64,000 nucleotides of DNA from CAVTOA01 sp963736285 (GTDB taxonomy: Bacteria; Actinomycetota; Actinomycetes; Mycobacteriales; QHCE01), in NCBI GenBank assembly GCA_963736285.1, contig CAVTOA010000003.1, forward strand, positions 806,001 through 870,000. The letters are read 5' to 3'. Below, one piece after another: positions 17,910 to 26,699 of the stretch (the first letter of the stretch is position 1; each line of letters opens with the position of its first letter). Both the position numbers and the translations under genes were made by a program. The notes beneath the pieces were generated by a model. That model saw only the letters and a program-made list of their open reading frames with translations. It did no database searches and was not told where the DNA came from.

Positions 17910-18272
17910 ATGAGTGACAATAGTGAATTCGGCAATCACGTTTCGCGACCGTCATGGCAAAGCCAGAATTGCCCACCGTGGTGTGTGGCATTCCATGACG
18001 AAGAAGACGCCCCTTGTGAACGGTTCCATATGAGCGAGGAGTGGCGTGTTGCGCTCAATCGGTTTGGCACGGCGAATGCAACTGTTTTGTCGGAAGGATT
18101 CACTCCAGACTGGATAACCCTCCACTTAGTTCAGCCAATTCCTGACCATGTGCCTCATGTGTGGATCGGAGCCGACGAATCCGCCCACGGCTTCCATCTT
18201 GCTCTTCCCGAGGCCCAGCATGTCGCCGCGTTGCTGTTTCACGTGAGTGAACTGGCTCGAATGAGACGATAG
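17910..18272 (+). CDS. Small DUF6907-like protein
   Basis: 120 aa. The segment QNCPPWCVAFHDEEDAPCERFH, with Cys-Pro-Pro-Trp-Cys and nearby His/Asp/Cys residues, is typical of small actinobacterial proteins grouped as DUF6907, common on integrated elements and phage-like islands. The remainder (HVWIGADESAHGFHLALPEA) forms the second half of that fold. Function unknown; a metal site from the Cys/His cluster is plausible. It is the first gene inside the left end of the tRNA-Gly element. Confidence 0.55.
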   Translation: MSDNSEFGNHVSRPSWQSQNCPPWCVAFHDEEDAPCERFHMSEEWRVALNRFGTANATVLSEGFTPDWITLHLVQPIPDHVPHVWIGADESAHGFHLALPEAQHVAALLFHVSELARMRR

Positions 18273-18875
18273 ATATTTGATGCCTTGCCGGTCCACATGT
18301 TTCGGCAATGCGGGCCGGCAAGCAACCCTTATCACCGTCACCCACCTTCCTTTCTCCACCTTTGACGCCATCCCGTCTGCCATCGACCCGCCCTATGGGG
18401 GTGTGCATTAATCCCGGGGTGTCAAGGTGGAGCGCCTCACTAGCCGAACGACCTTGGCGCCCCGGGATTAATGTGCTCGGCTTGCCCGGGTCGTCGGTGG
18501 ACGGGATGACGGGTCCATCCCGGAGTCGGAGCGCCCCCGCCAGAGGCCTGCTCTTAGAGCAGGAATTGCCGACGAGGCCTTAAATATCGAGTTCTGTGGG
18601 GGCCCGGCCGGCGTGGCCGATGCCGACCGGCAAGGTCGCCAGCAGGCCAACGCCGTGCCGGCAGGCCCGCGTAAGCGGGCCCTTGATCCTTATAAGAGGC
18701 CAATTCGGCAATAGTGCGATGCTAGGCGGGCATGGCATTATGGATGAGTTGCCCCATGTGCTGCACTTCGTTGGATCGCCAGTTAGCTTAGGTGCTCGAA
18801 ATGATCCAATGGCTTGAAGCGTCACCGTATGCTGCCAGCTACCACCGATTCCATTTCTGACCTGGGGGTCTTCAT
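18273..18875. other. Structured non-coding region inside the element
   Basis: 600 bp without a convincing gene but with three hairpins. The largest spans 18406-18473: the arms cattaatcccgggg and ccccgggattaatg pair perfectly, then after a 3-base bulge caaggt pairs with accttg. The second is 18547-18563 (cctgctc, loop tta, gagcagg). The third is 18664-18681 (ggcccgc, loop gtaa, gcgggcc). It could encode a structured RNA, hold replication or transfer sites, or contain terminators. It lies immediately upstream of the 361-aa gene. Confidence 0.45.
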
Positions 18876-19961
18876 ATGGTCAATTGGTCGCCGGCCGCGC
18901 CGAGGCTCGACTTATTACGTGAGTTTGTTCGTGCACGTTTACGTGAAGAGGCGGAGGAAGATCCGTCCGGTCTGTTCGCCAACTTAGATTATTCGGATGC
19001 CTATGTTGATAACCTTGCGTTGTTTGGAGCGACTGCACACAGAGTGCCGAACGGTACGTTGTTCTTTTCACCTCTAGAGGAACAAGATTCATATCACGCG
19101 ATTGCCGCGATTCAGCGCGATGAAAATGAAGAATTCGTTAGTACCCACGGTGATGGTCGATATGCCAGTGTTGCGATTGCCCGATCCGATGAAACTGGCG
19201 AGCTTTCACTGGCTGGTTTGGACAGTAAGGGACTTGCGGCCGCTACAAGGCTATTCGGAAATTTGACAGGCCGGAAACAAGTTCGGTTGTTGATGTGTCG
19301 GGCTGGCCAGGGAGATTTCTACAAAGAGTACTCCGCATCAATACGCGCCAATGTAATTGCTCCCAACGGAAACTATGTGTGTTCGAACCTATGGACTACT
19401 GACGCAGCTGTTACCGGAGATCTACACGTGCTGGTACCTGGCACTATGGCTAGCGGCGGCAGTGGTCCTGGCGAGGAACTCGCGGAGCCACAGTGGAAAC
19501 AGGCCGTCAACGGGAACGCTGCTGAGCAGAGAATAGTGAGAGATCCGAGTGCAGACGACCAGCTACTAGCTCAGTTAATGAGTGAACATATTCAGAAGAT
19601 AAAGCCTATTAGTCCCGACTCTGTCCCGGCACGGGTCCAAATAGATCCTGGGAGGGAGTGGGAAAATGTAGCGAGGTTTGGGCGTACTGCTCAGGCAACC
19701 AGGACAGGCACGCTTTTCACAGTACCTAGGATCGATCACTGGAAAACCCACTTTGCCTTGATGGGCGTGAGGCAAGAGGACTATTACGATTTATTTGGTG
19801 GGGTGGGCACGCCTGAGAGTGCGGTTCCCCTTGGGGTGCACTCAAAAATAGCCAGTGAAGGATTGACCGCAGATGAGTATGGACTTGCGATCTACTTCTT
19901 CACCGACTGGCGGAAGAAATCGACCGGTACGAACACTCGCCCCTTACCTTGGTGCGAATGA
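18876..19961 (+). CDS. Unknown 361-aa protein with an internal repeat, cargo of the tRNA-Gly element
   Basis: I do not recognise a family. Two similar segments occur: residues ~49-75 (LFGATAHRVPNGTLFFSP, then a His-containing strand) and ~267-293 (RFGRTAQATRTGTLFTVP, then HFALMGVRQ). Between them is VRLLMCRAGQGDF, then NVIAPNGNYVCSN; that shape (strand, Cys-x-Ala-Gly, then a second strand ending in P-N-G) recalls domains in bacterial polymorphic-toxin and protease-like proteins, but this is only a resemblance. No signal peptide or membrane helix. The start ATG 18876 follows a weak ribosome site. Base composition is less GC-rich than the core genes around it. Confidence 0.6.
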   Translation: MVNWSPAAPRLDLLREFVRARLREEAEEDPSGLFANLDYSDAYVDNLALFGATAHRVPNGTLFFSPLEEQDSYHAIAAIQRDENEEFVSTHGDGRYASVAIARSDETGELSLAGLDSKGLAAATRLFGNLTGRKQVRLLMCRAGQGDFYKEYSASIRANVIAPNGNYVCSNLWTTDAAVTGDLHVLVPGTMASGGSGPGEELAEPQWKQAVNGNAAEQRIVRDPSADDQLLAQLMSEHIQKIKPISPDSVPARVQIDPGREWENVARFGRTAQATRTGTLFTVPRIDHWKTHFALMGVRQEDYYDLFGGVGTPESAVPLGVHSKIASEGLTADEYGLAIYFFTDWRKKSTGTNTRPLPWCE

Positions 19962-20225
19962 TTTTCATCGTCGGCTCTCGTGTGTCCTGGGAACCAAAGT
20001 TGTGGCGGCCAATTGCATTGTGAATACGCGGACTCAGTGTCCCGAAGGCGTCAACACAAAGTCAGTAACAAGTTTTGTCCCAAGTCAGCCTTGGAACCCA
20101 AGGGAAGAGTGTGAGTTCCGAACGGCTTATCCAAGTTCAGGGCCAAAGCGCAGCCTATTGAGATCTGTTATGTCGGGAGTGAGGGAGCGGTGGACGCGAT
20201 GATGTTCCATCACGTCTCTGGCCCC

Positions 20226-20910
20226 TCATAATGCCGTTCTGGCTTTAGCCAGAAGGCTTGTGACGGCGTCTGCCCCGGCCAGGGTTTCGTGTTTGTGGGG
20301 TTTGTTGGTGTAGCCGATGCTGGGAATGCCGGCGGCGCTGGCTGCGGTGATGTCGGAGGGTGAGTCTCCGATGAAGACGGTCGTCTCTGGGGTTGCGTTG
20401 AGTTGGTGGAGTGCGACTTGGAGTAGGTGTGGTGAGGGTTTCATCAGGGCAGGGTCAGAAGGGTCACGTCCGATAACAGCGTCTACATAGGACAAGAGTT
20501 CGTGTGCTTTGAGGTAGGCGTGGATGGGGGCCGTGGAATTGTTGCTGACAATGCCTAACGTCCGCCCGTTGGCATGGCAGGCGGCCATGAGCTCGGCTGC
20601 GTCGGGTGTGGGTTGCGCGGTGCTGGCGGCAGTAAGTTCGGCTTTTTGGAGATCGGTCTCGGTGGAGGCGGCAAGCTTCTGGACCGATGGTGGCTGCGTA
20701 GCGCAGTACTTCGAGTGGGTCGGTTTCTTGTTCGAGTTTTGCTGTGGTGGCGATGCCGTTCTTCTGAAGGTGTTGCCGGAGTGTGTCTGCTATGGACGGT
20801 GCGGGTAGTCCGGCGAAGATAGAGCACACGGGTCCGTCGAAGTCCATCAACACGCAGCGAACATCACGCAGCAAGGCGGCGAGTTTGTACTGGGACATGT
20901 CGGGACTCAT
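20226..20910 (-). CDS. HAD-family hydrolase (phosphatase-like), one frameshift
   Basis: The N-terminal part, from ATG 20910 or 20898, contains the nucleophile motif VLMDFDGPVCSIF. The C-terminal part, in another frame, has motif II GIVSNNST, a lysine motif ALMKPSPH and motif IV VFIGDSPSDITAASAAGIP. The frames join near 20670: after ATIGP the other frame continues KLAASTETDLQKAELTAAS. Total ~225 aa is normal for a phosphoglycolate-phosphatase-like HAD enzyme. The start overlaps the stop of an upstream fragment (ATGA), indicating translational coupling. Substrate unknown. Confidence 0.7.
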
Positions 20911-21050
20911 AGGTCGGCCTCGTGGCTGATGGTGGTCCACATGCTGTCGAACCACATTTTTGCTTGGTCGACGTATTCTTTCCCGACTTCGGAGTTGTCT
21001 TCGCTGTTGGTGGCATAGCGAATCGGGCACGTAACGGGCACGGAGTGCAC
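20907..21050 (-). pseudogene. C-terminal fragment of an upstream gene cut off near the element end
   Basis: The frame ending TGA at 20907 reads RYATNSEDNSEVGKEYVDQA then KMWFDSMWTTISHEADL, and its stop overlaps the start of the HAD gene. The aromatic, helix-like tail resembles the ends of actinobacterial XRE-type regulators found next to HAD genes, but this is uncertain. The frame is lost toward the attachment repeat at 21095, so only the C-terminal ~45 residues remain. Confidence 0.35.
21022..21043. repeat. Right copy of internal 22-bp repeat (candidate integrase arm site)
   Basis: Matches 17786-17807 with one difference and lies 51 bp inside the right attachment repeat. It is read here in the same orientation as the left copy. 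Confidence 0.4.
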
Positions 21051-21094
21051 CAGCGTGGCAGGGAGAATGAGTCGCCTGTCTAGAAAAATACCGT

Positions 21095-21157
21095 TGACCT
21101 GCGGTTGTGGAATGGAGCGAGTGACGGGAATCGAACCCGCATTATCAGCTTGGGAAG
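21095..21157. repeat. Right attachment-site repeat, overlapping tRNA-Gly
   Basis: 63 bp repeated at 17619-17681 with two mismatches. It covers the tRNA 3' half plus 18 bp of downstream sequence. The intact tRNA on this side shows that the element lies on the 3' side of the tRNA gene. Confidence 0.8.
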
Positions 21158-21186
21158 CTGATGTTCTGCCATTGAACTACACTCGC
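21113..21186 (-). tRNA. tRNA-Gly (anticodon CCC)
   Basis: Read on the minus strand: acceptor GCGAGTG pairs with CACTCGC; the D-arm contains GTTCAATGGCAGAAC; the anticodon stem TCAGC/GCTGA encloses the loop TTCCCAA, giving anticodon CCC; the T-arm is GCGGGTTCGATTCCCGT. The discriminator is T and CCA is encoded. 74 nt with CCA. It serves as the integration site for the element to its left. Confidence 0.92.
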
Positions 21187-21353
21187 ATCGCGTTCTGCCG
21201 TAATTGCCGCAGGTGGCGTGGGTGAAACTCGGCATAGTAGATACCGTAGGCATCGCCTTGCGGGTGGGCTTACTGTACTAGGCTGGCTCGCGGTCTGGCT
21301 GCGGGGCGAGGTCGGCCTAATGGGCAGTTGGCACCGCTCGGTACTCTCGGCGC

Positions 21354-21969
21354 ATGTTGTTGAGCGATGTCGACCTGACCAGCGAATCGAGCCGGCCGAG
21401 TTGGGGCTTGAGCCGCACGATCCGGCGCTGGTCCAACCGTCCAGTGTGGACGTTCGCCTGGATCGCTATTTCCGTGTCTTCAACAACCAGAAGTACACGC
21501 ATATCGATCCGTCGCGTGCAGCAAGACGAGCTGACCGCCCTGATCGAGCCGAAAGACGGCGAACCGTTCGTGCTGCACCCGGCGAGTTCGTGCTCGCGTC
21601 CACGCTTGAAGTGGTGACCCTTCCGAACGATTTGGCCGGCAGGCTGGAAGGAAAGTCGAGTCTGGGGCGGCTAGGTTTACTCACTCACTCCACCGCCGGA
21701 TTTATCGACCCAGGCTTCTCGGGGCACGTGACTCTGGAACTGTCCAATGTGGCGAACCTGCCGATCATGCTCTGGCCAGGCATGAAGATCGGCCAGCTGT
21801 GCATCTTCCGTCTGTCGTCACCTCGCAGCACCCTTACGGTTCGGCGATATTCGGCTCGCGATACCAGGGCCAGCGCGGTCCGACACCAAGCCGGTCTTGG
21901 CAAAACTGGCGAGTTTGGCCGACTACGACTACGACCACGACCGCAAGCACGACTACGACGACCGCGTAG
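21354..21969 (+). CDS. dcd: dCTP deaminase, broken by several frameshifts
   Basis: Deaminates dCTP to dUTP for dTMP synthesis. The expected protein is readable only by switching frame: MLLSDVDLTSE from ATG 21354; then AELGLEPHDPALVQPSSVDV and RLDRYFRVFNNQKYTHIDPS; then QQDELTALIEPKDGEPFVLHP; then GEFVLASTLEVVTLP, EGKSSLGRLGLLTHSTAGF, and SNVANLPIMLWPGMKIGQLC; then HPYGSAIFGSRYQGQRGPTP. Catalytic SS.GR and the Glu region are conserved. At least four indels are needed, in a gene whose residues are otherwise highly conserved. The last frame ends in an unusual Thr-rich tail (WPTTTTTTTASTTTTTA) at TAG 21967-21969, overlapping the convergent CBS gene. Confidence 0.8.
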
Positions 21970-22987
21970 CGAATTCGCCACTGACGACCGCGGCCAACAC
22001 ATCGTCTAGCGCGATCACCCCGGAAGGAATCGAGCCATCGCGCACCAGCACCAAGTGTGAACGTTCTCGTCGCATCAACAGCAGGAGCTCGGCGAGCGAC
22101 ACGGTCGACTCGACCACGCTCAACGGTCGAATTGCCGTGGTAGGCAGGGGGCTTCGGCGCGCCGAATCGGGTAACCCCAACACCTCTTTGATATGTACAA
22201 AGCCCAGTACGGCCCGTGTCTGGGCGTCCACAACGGGAAATCTGGAGTGGCGGGTTCGGGTTGCGAACCGCTCGAGTTCGACCGGAGTGACGTCCCGGGC
22301 CACGGTGTACACCTGGGCCCAGGTGCGCAGCACGGAGCTGGCGGTGCGCTCGGTGAGGGTCGATGCGCCGGTGATACGCCGGTGATCTTCGGCGCCGAGC
22401 AGACCTTCGGTGCGTGACTCCGCGACCAGACTGGCGAGCTCGTCCGCGGTATAGATCGTTTTTACTTCGTCAGCTGATTCGATGCTCCACAGCCGCAATA
22501 CGCCACGTGCCATCCATTTGACCGCGACGAGGACTGGTCGGGTCGCTTGGGAAAACCACCAGATGGGCGGCCCCAGCCAGAGCACGACCTTTTCTGGGCC
22601 GGCCAAGGCGATGTTTTTCGGCACCATCTCGCCGATGACGGTGTGCAGAAAGACCACGAAGACCAAAGCGATGACGAGTGCGAGCGGAGGTACGAGCTGC
22701 GAAGGAATTCCCAGCGCTTCAAACGCCCGCTCAACAGGTGCGCCAACGCCGGCTCGGCGAGAGCGCCTAGACCCAGGGAACGATGCGGTCACACCAAGCT
22801 GGGCACCCGCGATCATGAGAGGAATTGCCGCCATGGCCCGCAGTGCCACGACAGCTCGGCGGGAGCCTTGAATAGCGAGTGGCTCAAGCTGGGTGCGCCG
22901 GGATGAAATTAATGAGAACTCCGCGCCCACGAAAAATCCGTTGCCGAGCAGCAGCAAGACGCTCACGGAAAATGCGATGAGGTTCAT
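21953..22987 (-). CDS. CNNM/CBS-domain membrane protein (hemolysin-like), downstream copy
   Basis: Start ATG 22987 (MNLIAFSVSVLLLLGNGFFV). The N-terminal DUF21/CNNM membrane domain has GAEFSLISSRRTQLEPLA and VIGEMVPKNIALAGPEKV, followed by a CBS pair (HSRFPVVDAQTRAVLGFVHI; RSHLVLVRDGSIPSGVIALD). Relatives are linked to Mg/Co efflux. Between ~22775 and ~22725 the printed frame reads FPGSRRSRRAGVGAP, whereas another frame reads SLGLGALAEPALAHL, the family sequence, so one extra and one missing base flank this stretch. The start overlaps the stop of the upstream CBS gene (ATGA), hence one operon. Confidence 0.8.
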   Translation of the reverse strand: MNLIAFSVSVLLLLGNGFFVGAEFSLISSRRTQLEPLAIQGSRRAVVALRAMAAIPLMIAGAQLGVTASFPGSRRSRRAGVGAPVERAFEALGIPSQLVPPLALVIALVFVVFLHTVIGEMVPKNIALAGPEKVVLWLGPPIWWFSQATRPVLVAVKWMARGVLRLWSIESADEVKTIYTADELASLVAESRTEGLLGAEDHRRITGASTLTERTASSVLRTWAQVYTVARDVTPVELERFATRTRHSRFPVVDAQTRAVLGFVHIKEVLGLPDSARRSPLPTTAIRPLSVVESTVSLAELLLLMRRERSHLVLVRDGSIPSGVIALDDVLAAVVSGEFATRSS

Positions 22988-24365
22988 TGGGGTAACTCTC
23001 TGGCAACTGGTGAGGCGTTCGCCGGCGGATTGAAGGTGGTTGGATGCTCCTCTGGCCCGGGCGGCGGGGGGCTTATGAGGACTTGCTCGACCCGATGCCG
23101 TTCGACCGCGGTCACCCGGAAAGTCCATCCCTGATTTTCGGCCACTTCGTTCTCCGTCGGAATATGACCAAGGAGGGTGAGGACGAAACCGGCGAGCGTC
23201 TCATAGGGACCATCGGGGAGGCGAAATCCGGTTTGTTCTGCCAGCTCGTCGGCGTGAAGAAGCCCCGAGACTGGCAGTACGGTCTGAGGAGCGGTGACAG
23301 TGCTGGCGTCCGTGCTTTCGCGCGGGGGATCGTATTCGTCGTCTATCTCACCGACCAATTCTTCGGCCAGGTCTTCGGTGGTGATGATCCCGTCGGTGCC
23401 GCCGTATTCGTCGACTACCACCGCGAGTTCGGCACGTGCATCTGTCAGCCGTTGAGTGCCTGGCTCAAGTCGAGGCTGCCCGGCACGAACACCGGCTCCG
23501 CATGACCGATCGAAGTACTGACCGCCTGTCGACGGTGGGCTGGGACGGCGAAGGTGTCGATGACACTCACCACTCCGACGACTTGGTCCACAGTGTCGAT
23601 ATAAATCGGGAAACGAGAGTGGCCACTGTTCTGTGCGGCGGTCAGCAGCTTGGCGATGCGGGCGGTGGCGGCGAGCCCGATGACGTCGATGCGGGGCGTC
23701 ATCGCTTCGCCGGCGTGTTTTTCGCCGAAACGGATAGTGCGTTGCAGCAGCGTTGCTGTTTCTGACGGCAAGGCGCCGGCGTGCGCTGAGATCGCGGCCA
23801 GTAGGCCCAGTTCTTCGGCAGAGCGGGCGGAGGCGAGTTCTTCCTGAGGGTTCGATCCCGAGACGGCGCACGACCCAGTTGGCGCTGCCATTGAGAACTT
23901 GATCGGCTGGGCGAAGTGGTTGAGAACCGCGTTGGGCGGGAGCGGCAACCTGACGCACGAGGGCACGGGGCTGCGCCAGTGCCAAGTTCTTCGGCACGAA
24001 CTCCCCAAAGAGCATGGAGAGCGAGCGTGGCGACCGAGGGCGAGTACTAGTGCGGCGCTGATACTGCGTGCTGTTCCGCCGCCGAGGATTGGATCGAGGA
24101 GGGGCAGAAGGAGGCGCGCGAAAGCGGGCTCTGCCAAGTAGCCGGGTCAGAGCGATGCGATGGTGATGCCGAGTTGCGCGCCAGAGAGTTGAAACGAGAG
24201 TGTGCTTCAGCGCCCGCCGACGCTCGTGGCGCGCCGGTCTCCGGCGCGGCGTGCTCTTCGATCAGGGCGCGATCGACCGTGACCGAGAGAAAATTCCGTT
24301 GCCACGAAGAACGCATTTCCTGCGGTGAGCAGGGCGAAAGCGAGGAGCGCTAGCCAGACATCAAT
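22984..24365 (-). CDS. CNNM/CBS/CorC-domain membrane protein (hemolysin-like), upstream copy, many frameshifts
   Basis: Pieces in three frames assemble to one family member: WLALLAFALLTAGNAFFVAT and EFSL; TVDRALIEEHA; AEPAFARLLLPLLDPI; MLFGEFVPKNLALAQPRALV; LNGSANWVVRRLGIEP; EELASARSAEELGLLAAISA; FGEKHAGEAMTPRIDVIGLA; HSRFPIYIDTVDQVVGVVSV; ELAVVVDEYGGTDGIITTED; EELVGEIDDEYDP; and a CorC-type C-terminal domain (YETLAGFVLTLLGHIPTENE). At least five indels are needed. No in-frame start codon is seen next to the first helix, so the start is approximate. It lies just after the iron-sulfur reductase stop (24388). Confidence 0.72.
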
Positions 24366-24387
24366 CGGAGTATCACCGTCGCCAACC

Positions 24388-26659
24388 TTAGTGGGGTGAG
24401 GCGGTGAACGATGGCTGCGCGGGCTTCGAAGGCAGACTCGCCAACCTATCCGAATCACGGAGCACCTGGGCGACATCGAGGACTGCGCACCTTCTCGCCA
24501 GCGTCGCCGCTGCCCTGCTTTGCGGTCACGCCGTCATCGAGCATGGTGAGACAGAACGGGCAACCGGCCACGACAGTGCTGGCTCCACCGACATCGCTTC
24601 TTCCGTGCGTTCGATGTTGATGCGTTTGCCGATTTTTTCTTCCATCCACATGCGAGCCCCGCCGCCGCCGCAGCAGAACGAGCGCTCTTTGTTGCGCGCC
24701 ATTTCCGTGAGCTCGGCGCCGGGTATGGCTTCCAGCACGTCGCGCGGTGGCGCAAAGATCCGGTTGTGTCTGACCGAGGTAGCAGGGGTCGTGGTAGGTG
24801 AGCTTTTCGTCGACGGATTGACTGGCACCAGGCGGTTTCTTTCACCAGCTTGGCGAGTACTTGGCTGTGATGCACCACGGTGTAGTCGCCGCCCAGTTGC
24901 GGATATTCGTTGGCGAGCGTGTTGAAGCAATGTGGGCACGCTGGCGACGATGGTGCGCTGTGGTGCGGTTTCCCGTTCGCGAGAAAGCCGCATTGAGCGA
25001 TTCGACATTTTGTTGAGCCAATGATCTGGAAGAAAAATTCGTTGCCGATGCGTCGAGCGGGATCGCCGGTGCAAGTTTCGCCGTTGCCCAAAATGACGAA
25101 ATCGACCTCCGCTTCGTGTAGTAGCTCTGCGACTGACCTTGGTGGTTTTTTTGCGCGGTCGTCGAAAGCCGCCAGCGCACCCCACCCAGAACAAGTATTC
25201 GCTTTTGGTCGGTATGGGTTCGCCGGGTTTGAGACGATGGTAACCTCGAACGGGAGGGACTTAAGTCCAGTGCTTCGCGGTTATGTGGGGATGCGCCCCA
25301 CGGATTTCCCTTTGTTTCGAGACTGCGCAGCATCGCTGCCCGCCTCGGCTGGGGAAGTCGGACTCGATCATGACTTGATAGCGACGCATATCCACGATGT
25401 GGTCGACATGTTCGATGTCCACTGGGCATTGTTCGACGCATGCCCCGCATGTGGTGCAGGACCACAAGCACATCGGGGTCGATGACGCCGCCAGCTCGGT
25501 AATGTCCCCAACGAGCGGGAGCTCGTGCCGCGGCTTGCGCCGCCTGCTGGTAGTGTGGCTGAGCTTCGTCGGGTCACTTTTCTTGGCCGTCGGGCTGCGT
25601 GCTCCGGTTGCGCTCGGCCAACAGGTAGGGCGCTTTGGCTAATGCATGCTCTCGCAGGCTGGTGATCAGCATTTTGGGTGAGAGTGGCTTAGCCGGTATT
25701 CCATGCCGGGCATTGGCCTTGGCACCGTCCACACTCGGTGCAGCTGGTGAAGTCCAGCCAGCCCTTTCCAGCTGAAATTGCTCCACGTTTGCCAGCGCCG
25801 AATGTGTCGTGCTCTGGGTCGGCCTGCTGCGAAGTCCATGGGTTTGCCGTGAGAGGTCATGGGGAGCGAGTGCGCCGAGCGCGGCGTGCGCCGTCTGCGT
25901 TTCGTTTGAAGAAAATGTTGAAGAACGCGGTGAATCGATGCCAGGCGACACCCATGGTCAGAGTTGCTGCGCGATCACGATGAACCAGACCATGGAGACA
26001 GCGATTTGAGCGCCAGCGAAGAAGATGATCGCCGGCCTTGGCTGGCTGGCAGCCATGACCCGAGCCAATGGCTTATCGGGGTGGCCGAGGTGGCGAAGGG
26101 AAGGTCGTTGCGGGCAGCACTTAAAGCCGCGAATGGCGAATACGCAGAAGACAATGGCGACGATTGTCCACTCCACGAAGTACGCCTGCCAGCTCACCGA
26201 ACCTGTGAAGCGGGAGACGTCTTTATCCATTGCGGGCTCGGATCGGTTGGTCGAGCCGAATACCGATCAATGACCGCGATGATCCAAGGCCACAGGTCGC
26301 TGCCAATGAGCTCCATGGCCAGCCCATACAGCATCCACATCTCCGATGATCGGCAGGCGAAAGTCGACGTCGAATAGTTCGCCGTATGCCTCGACCAGCG
26401 TGAGAAGCAATGCGCCAAAAGCGATAAAGACGAACCAGTGCGCGGCGCCCACCGTCGGCCGTTTGAGCATGCGGGTATGGCCGAGCGTCTCCCGGGCCAT
26501 GGTGGCTAGGCGTTTTTTGGGTTCGTTGCTCCGGCCTGGGTCGATGGCGCCGAGCCGAATAACCCGAACGATGCGATAAGCGGCCCAGCCGACAGCACAT
26601 ACCGCGACGACGGTAACCGCTACGCATAGCCAGGCGATAACGCTGGTGGCCGTATTCAT
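24388..26659 (-). CDS. Membrane-bound iron-sulfur oxidoreductase (Rv0338c-like), many frameshifts
   Basis: Fragments in all three minus frames give one ~755-aa protein: ATG 26659 with a transmembrane start (VIAWLCVAVTVVAVCAVGWA); AHWFVFIAFGALLLTLVEAY; WQAYFVEWTIVAIVFCVFAI; IIFFAGAQIAVSMVWFIVIA; a ferredoxin-like cluster CTTCGACVEQCPVDIEHVDH; FWVGCAG; ACPHCFNTLANEYPQLGGDY; and a CCG domain FCCGGGGARMWMEEKIGKRI, ending VLDVAQVLRDSDRLASL at TAA 24388. This matches the actinobacterial heterodisulfide-reductase-like FeS reductase family, thought to move electrons at the membrane. At least eight frame changes are needed. The gene follows the kinase gene by 40 bp. Confidence 0.75.
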
Positions 26660-26699
26660 GCTGCGAGCCTACGGCGTGTCGGTAGTCAGCGGCGGGAAG

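Larger units (their letters stand above)
17619..21157. mobile_element. ~3.4-kb integrated element (or remnant) at the 3' end of tRNA-Gly
   Basis: The segment is bounded by two 63-bp direct repeats derived from the 3' end of tRNA-Gly, with the intact tRNA retained on the right. This is the standard signature of site-specific integration by a tyrosine recombinase. Inside are a DUF6907-like small protein, a structured non-coding region, an unknown 361-aa protein, a HAD hydrolase and the tail of another gene. No integrase is visible, so this is either a remnant or an element mobilised in trans. The base composition of the 361-aa gene looks less GC-rich than the neighbouring core genes. Confidence 0.7.

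Noticed and set aside
22193..22417. Short plus-strand frames opposite the CBS genes
   Set aside because: The minus-strand CBS proteins explain this region; the plus frames have no family features.
21354..26659. Programmed ribosomal frameshifting as the explanation of split genes
   Set aside because: Too many shifts in unrelated genes and in both directions, without slippery sites followed by structure. Sequence error is simpler.
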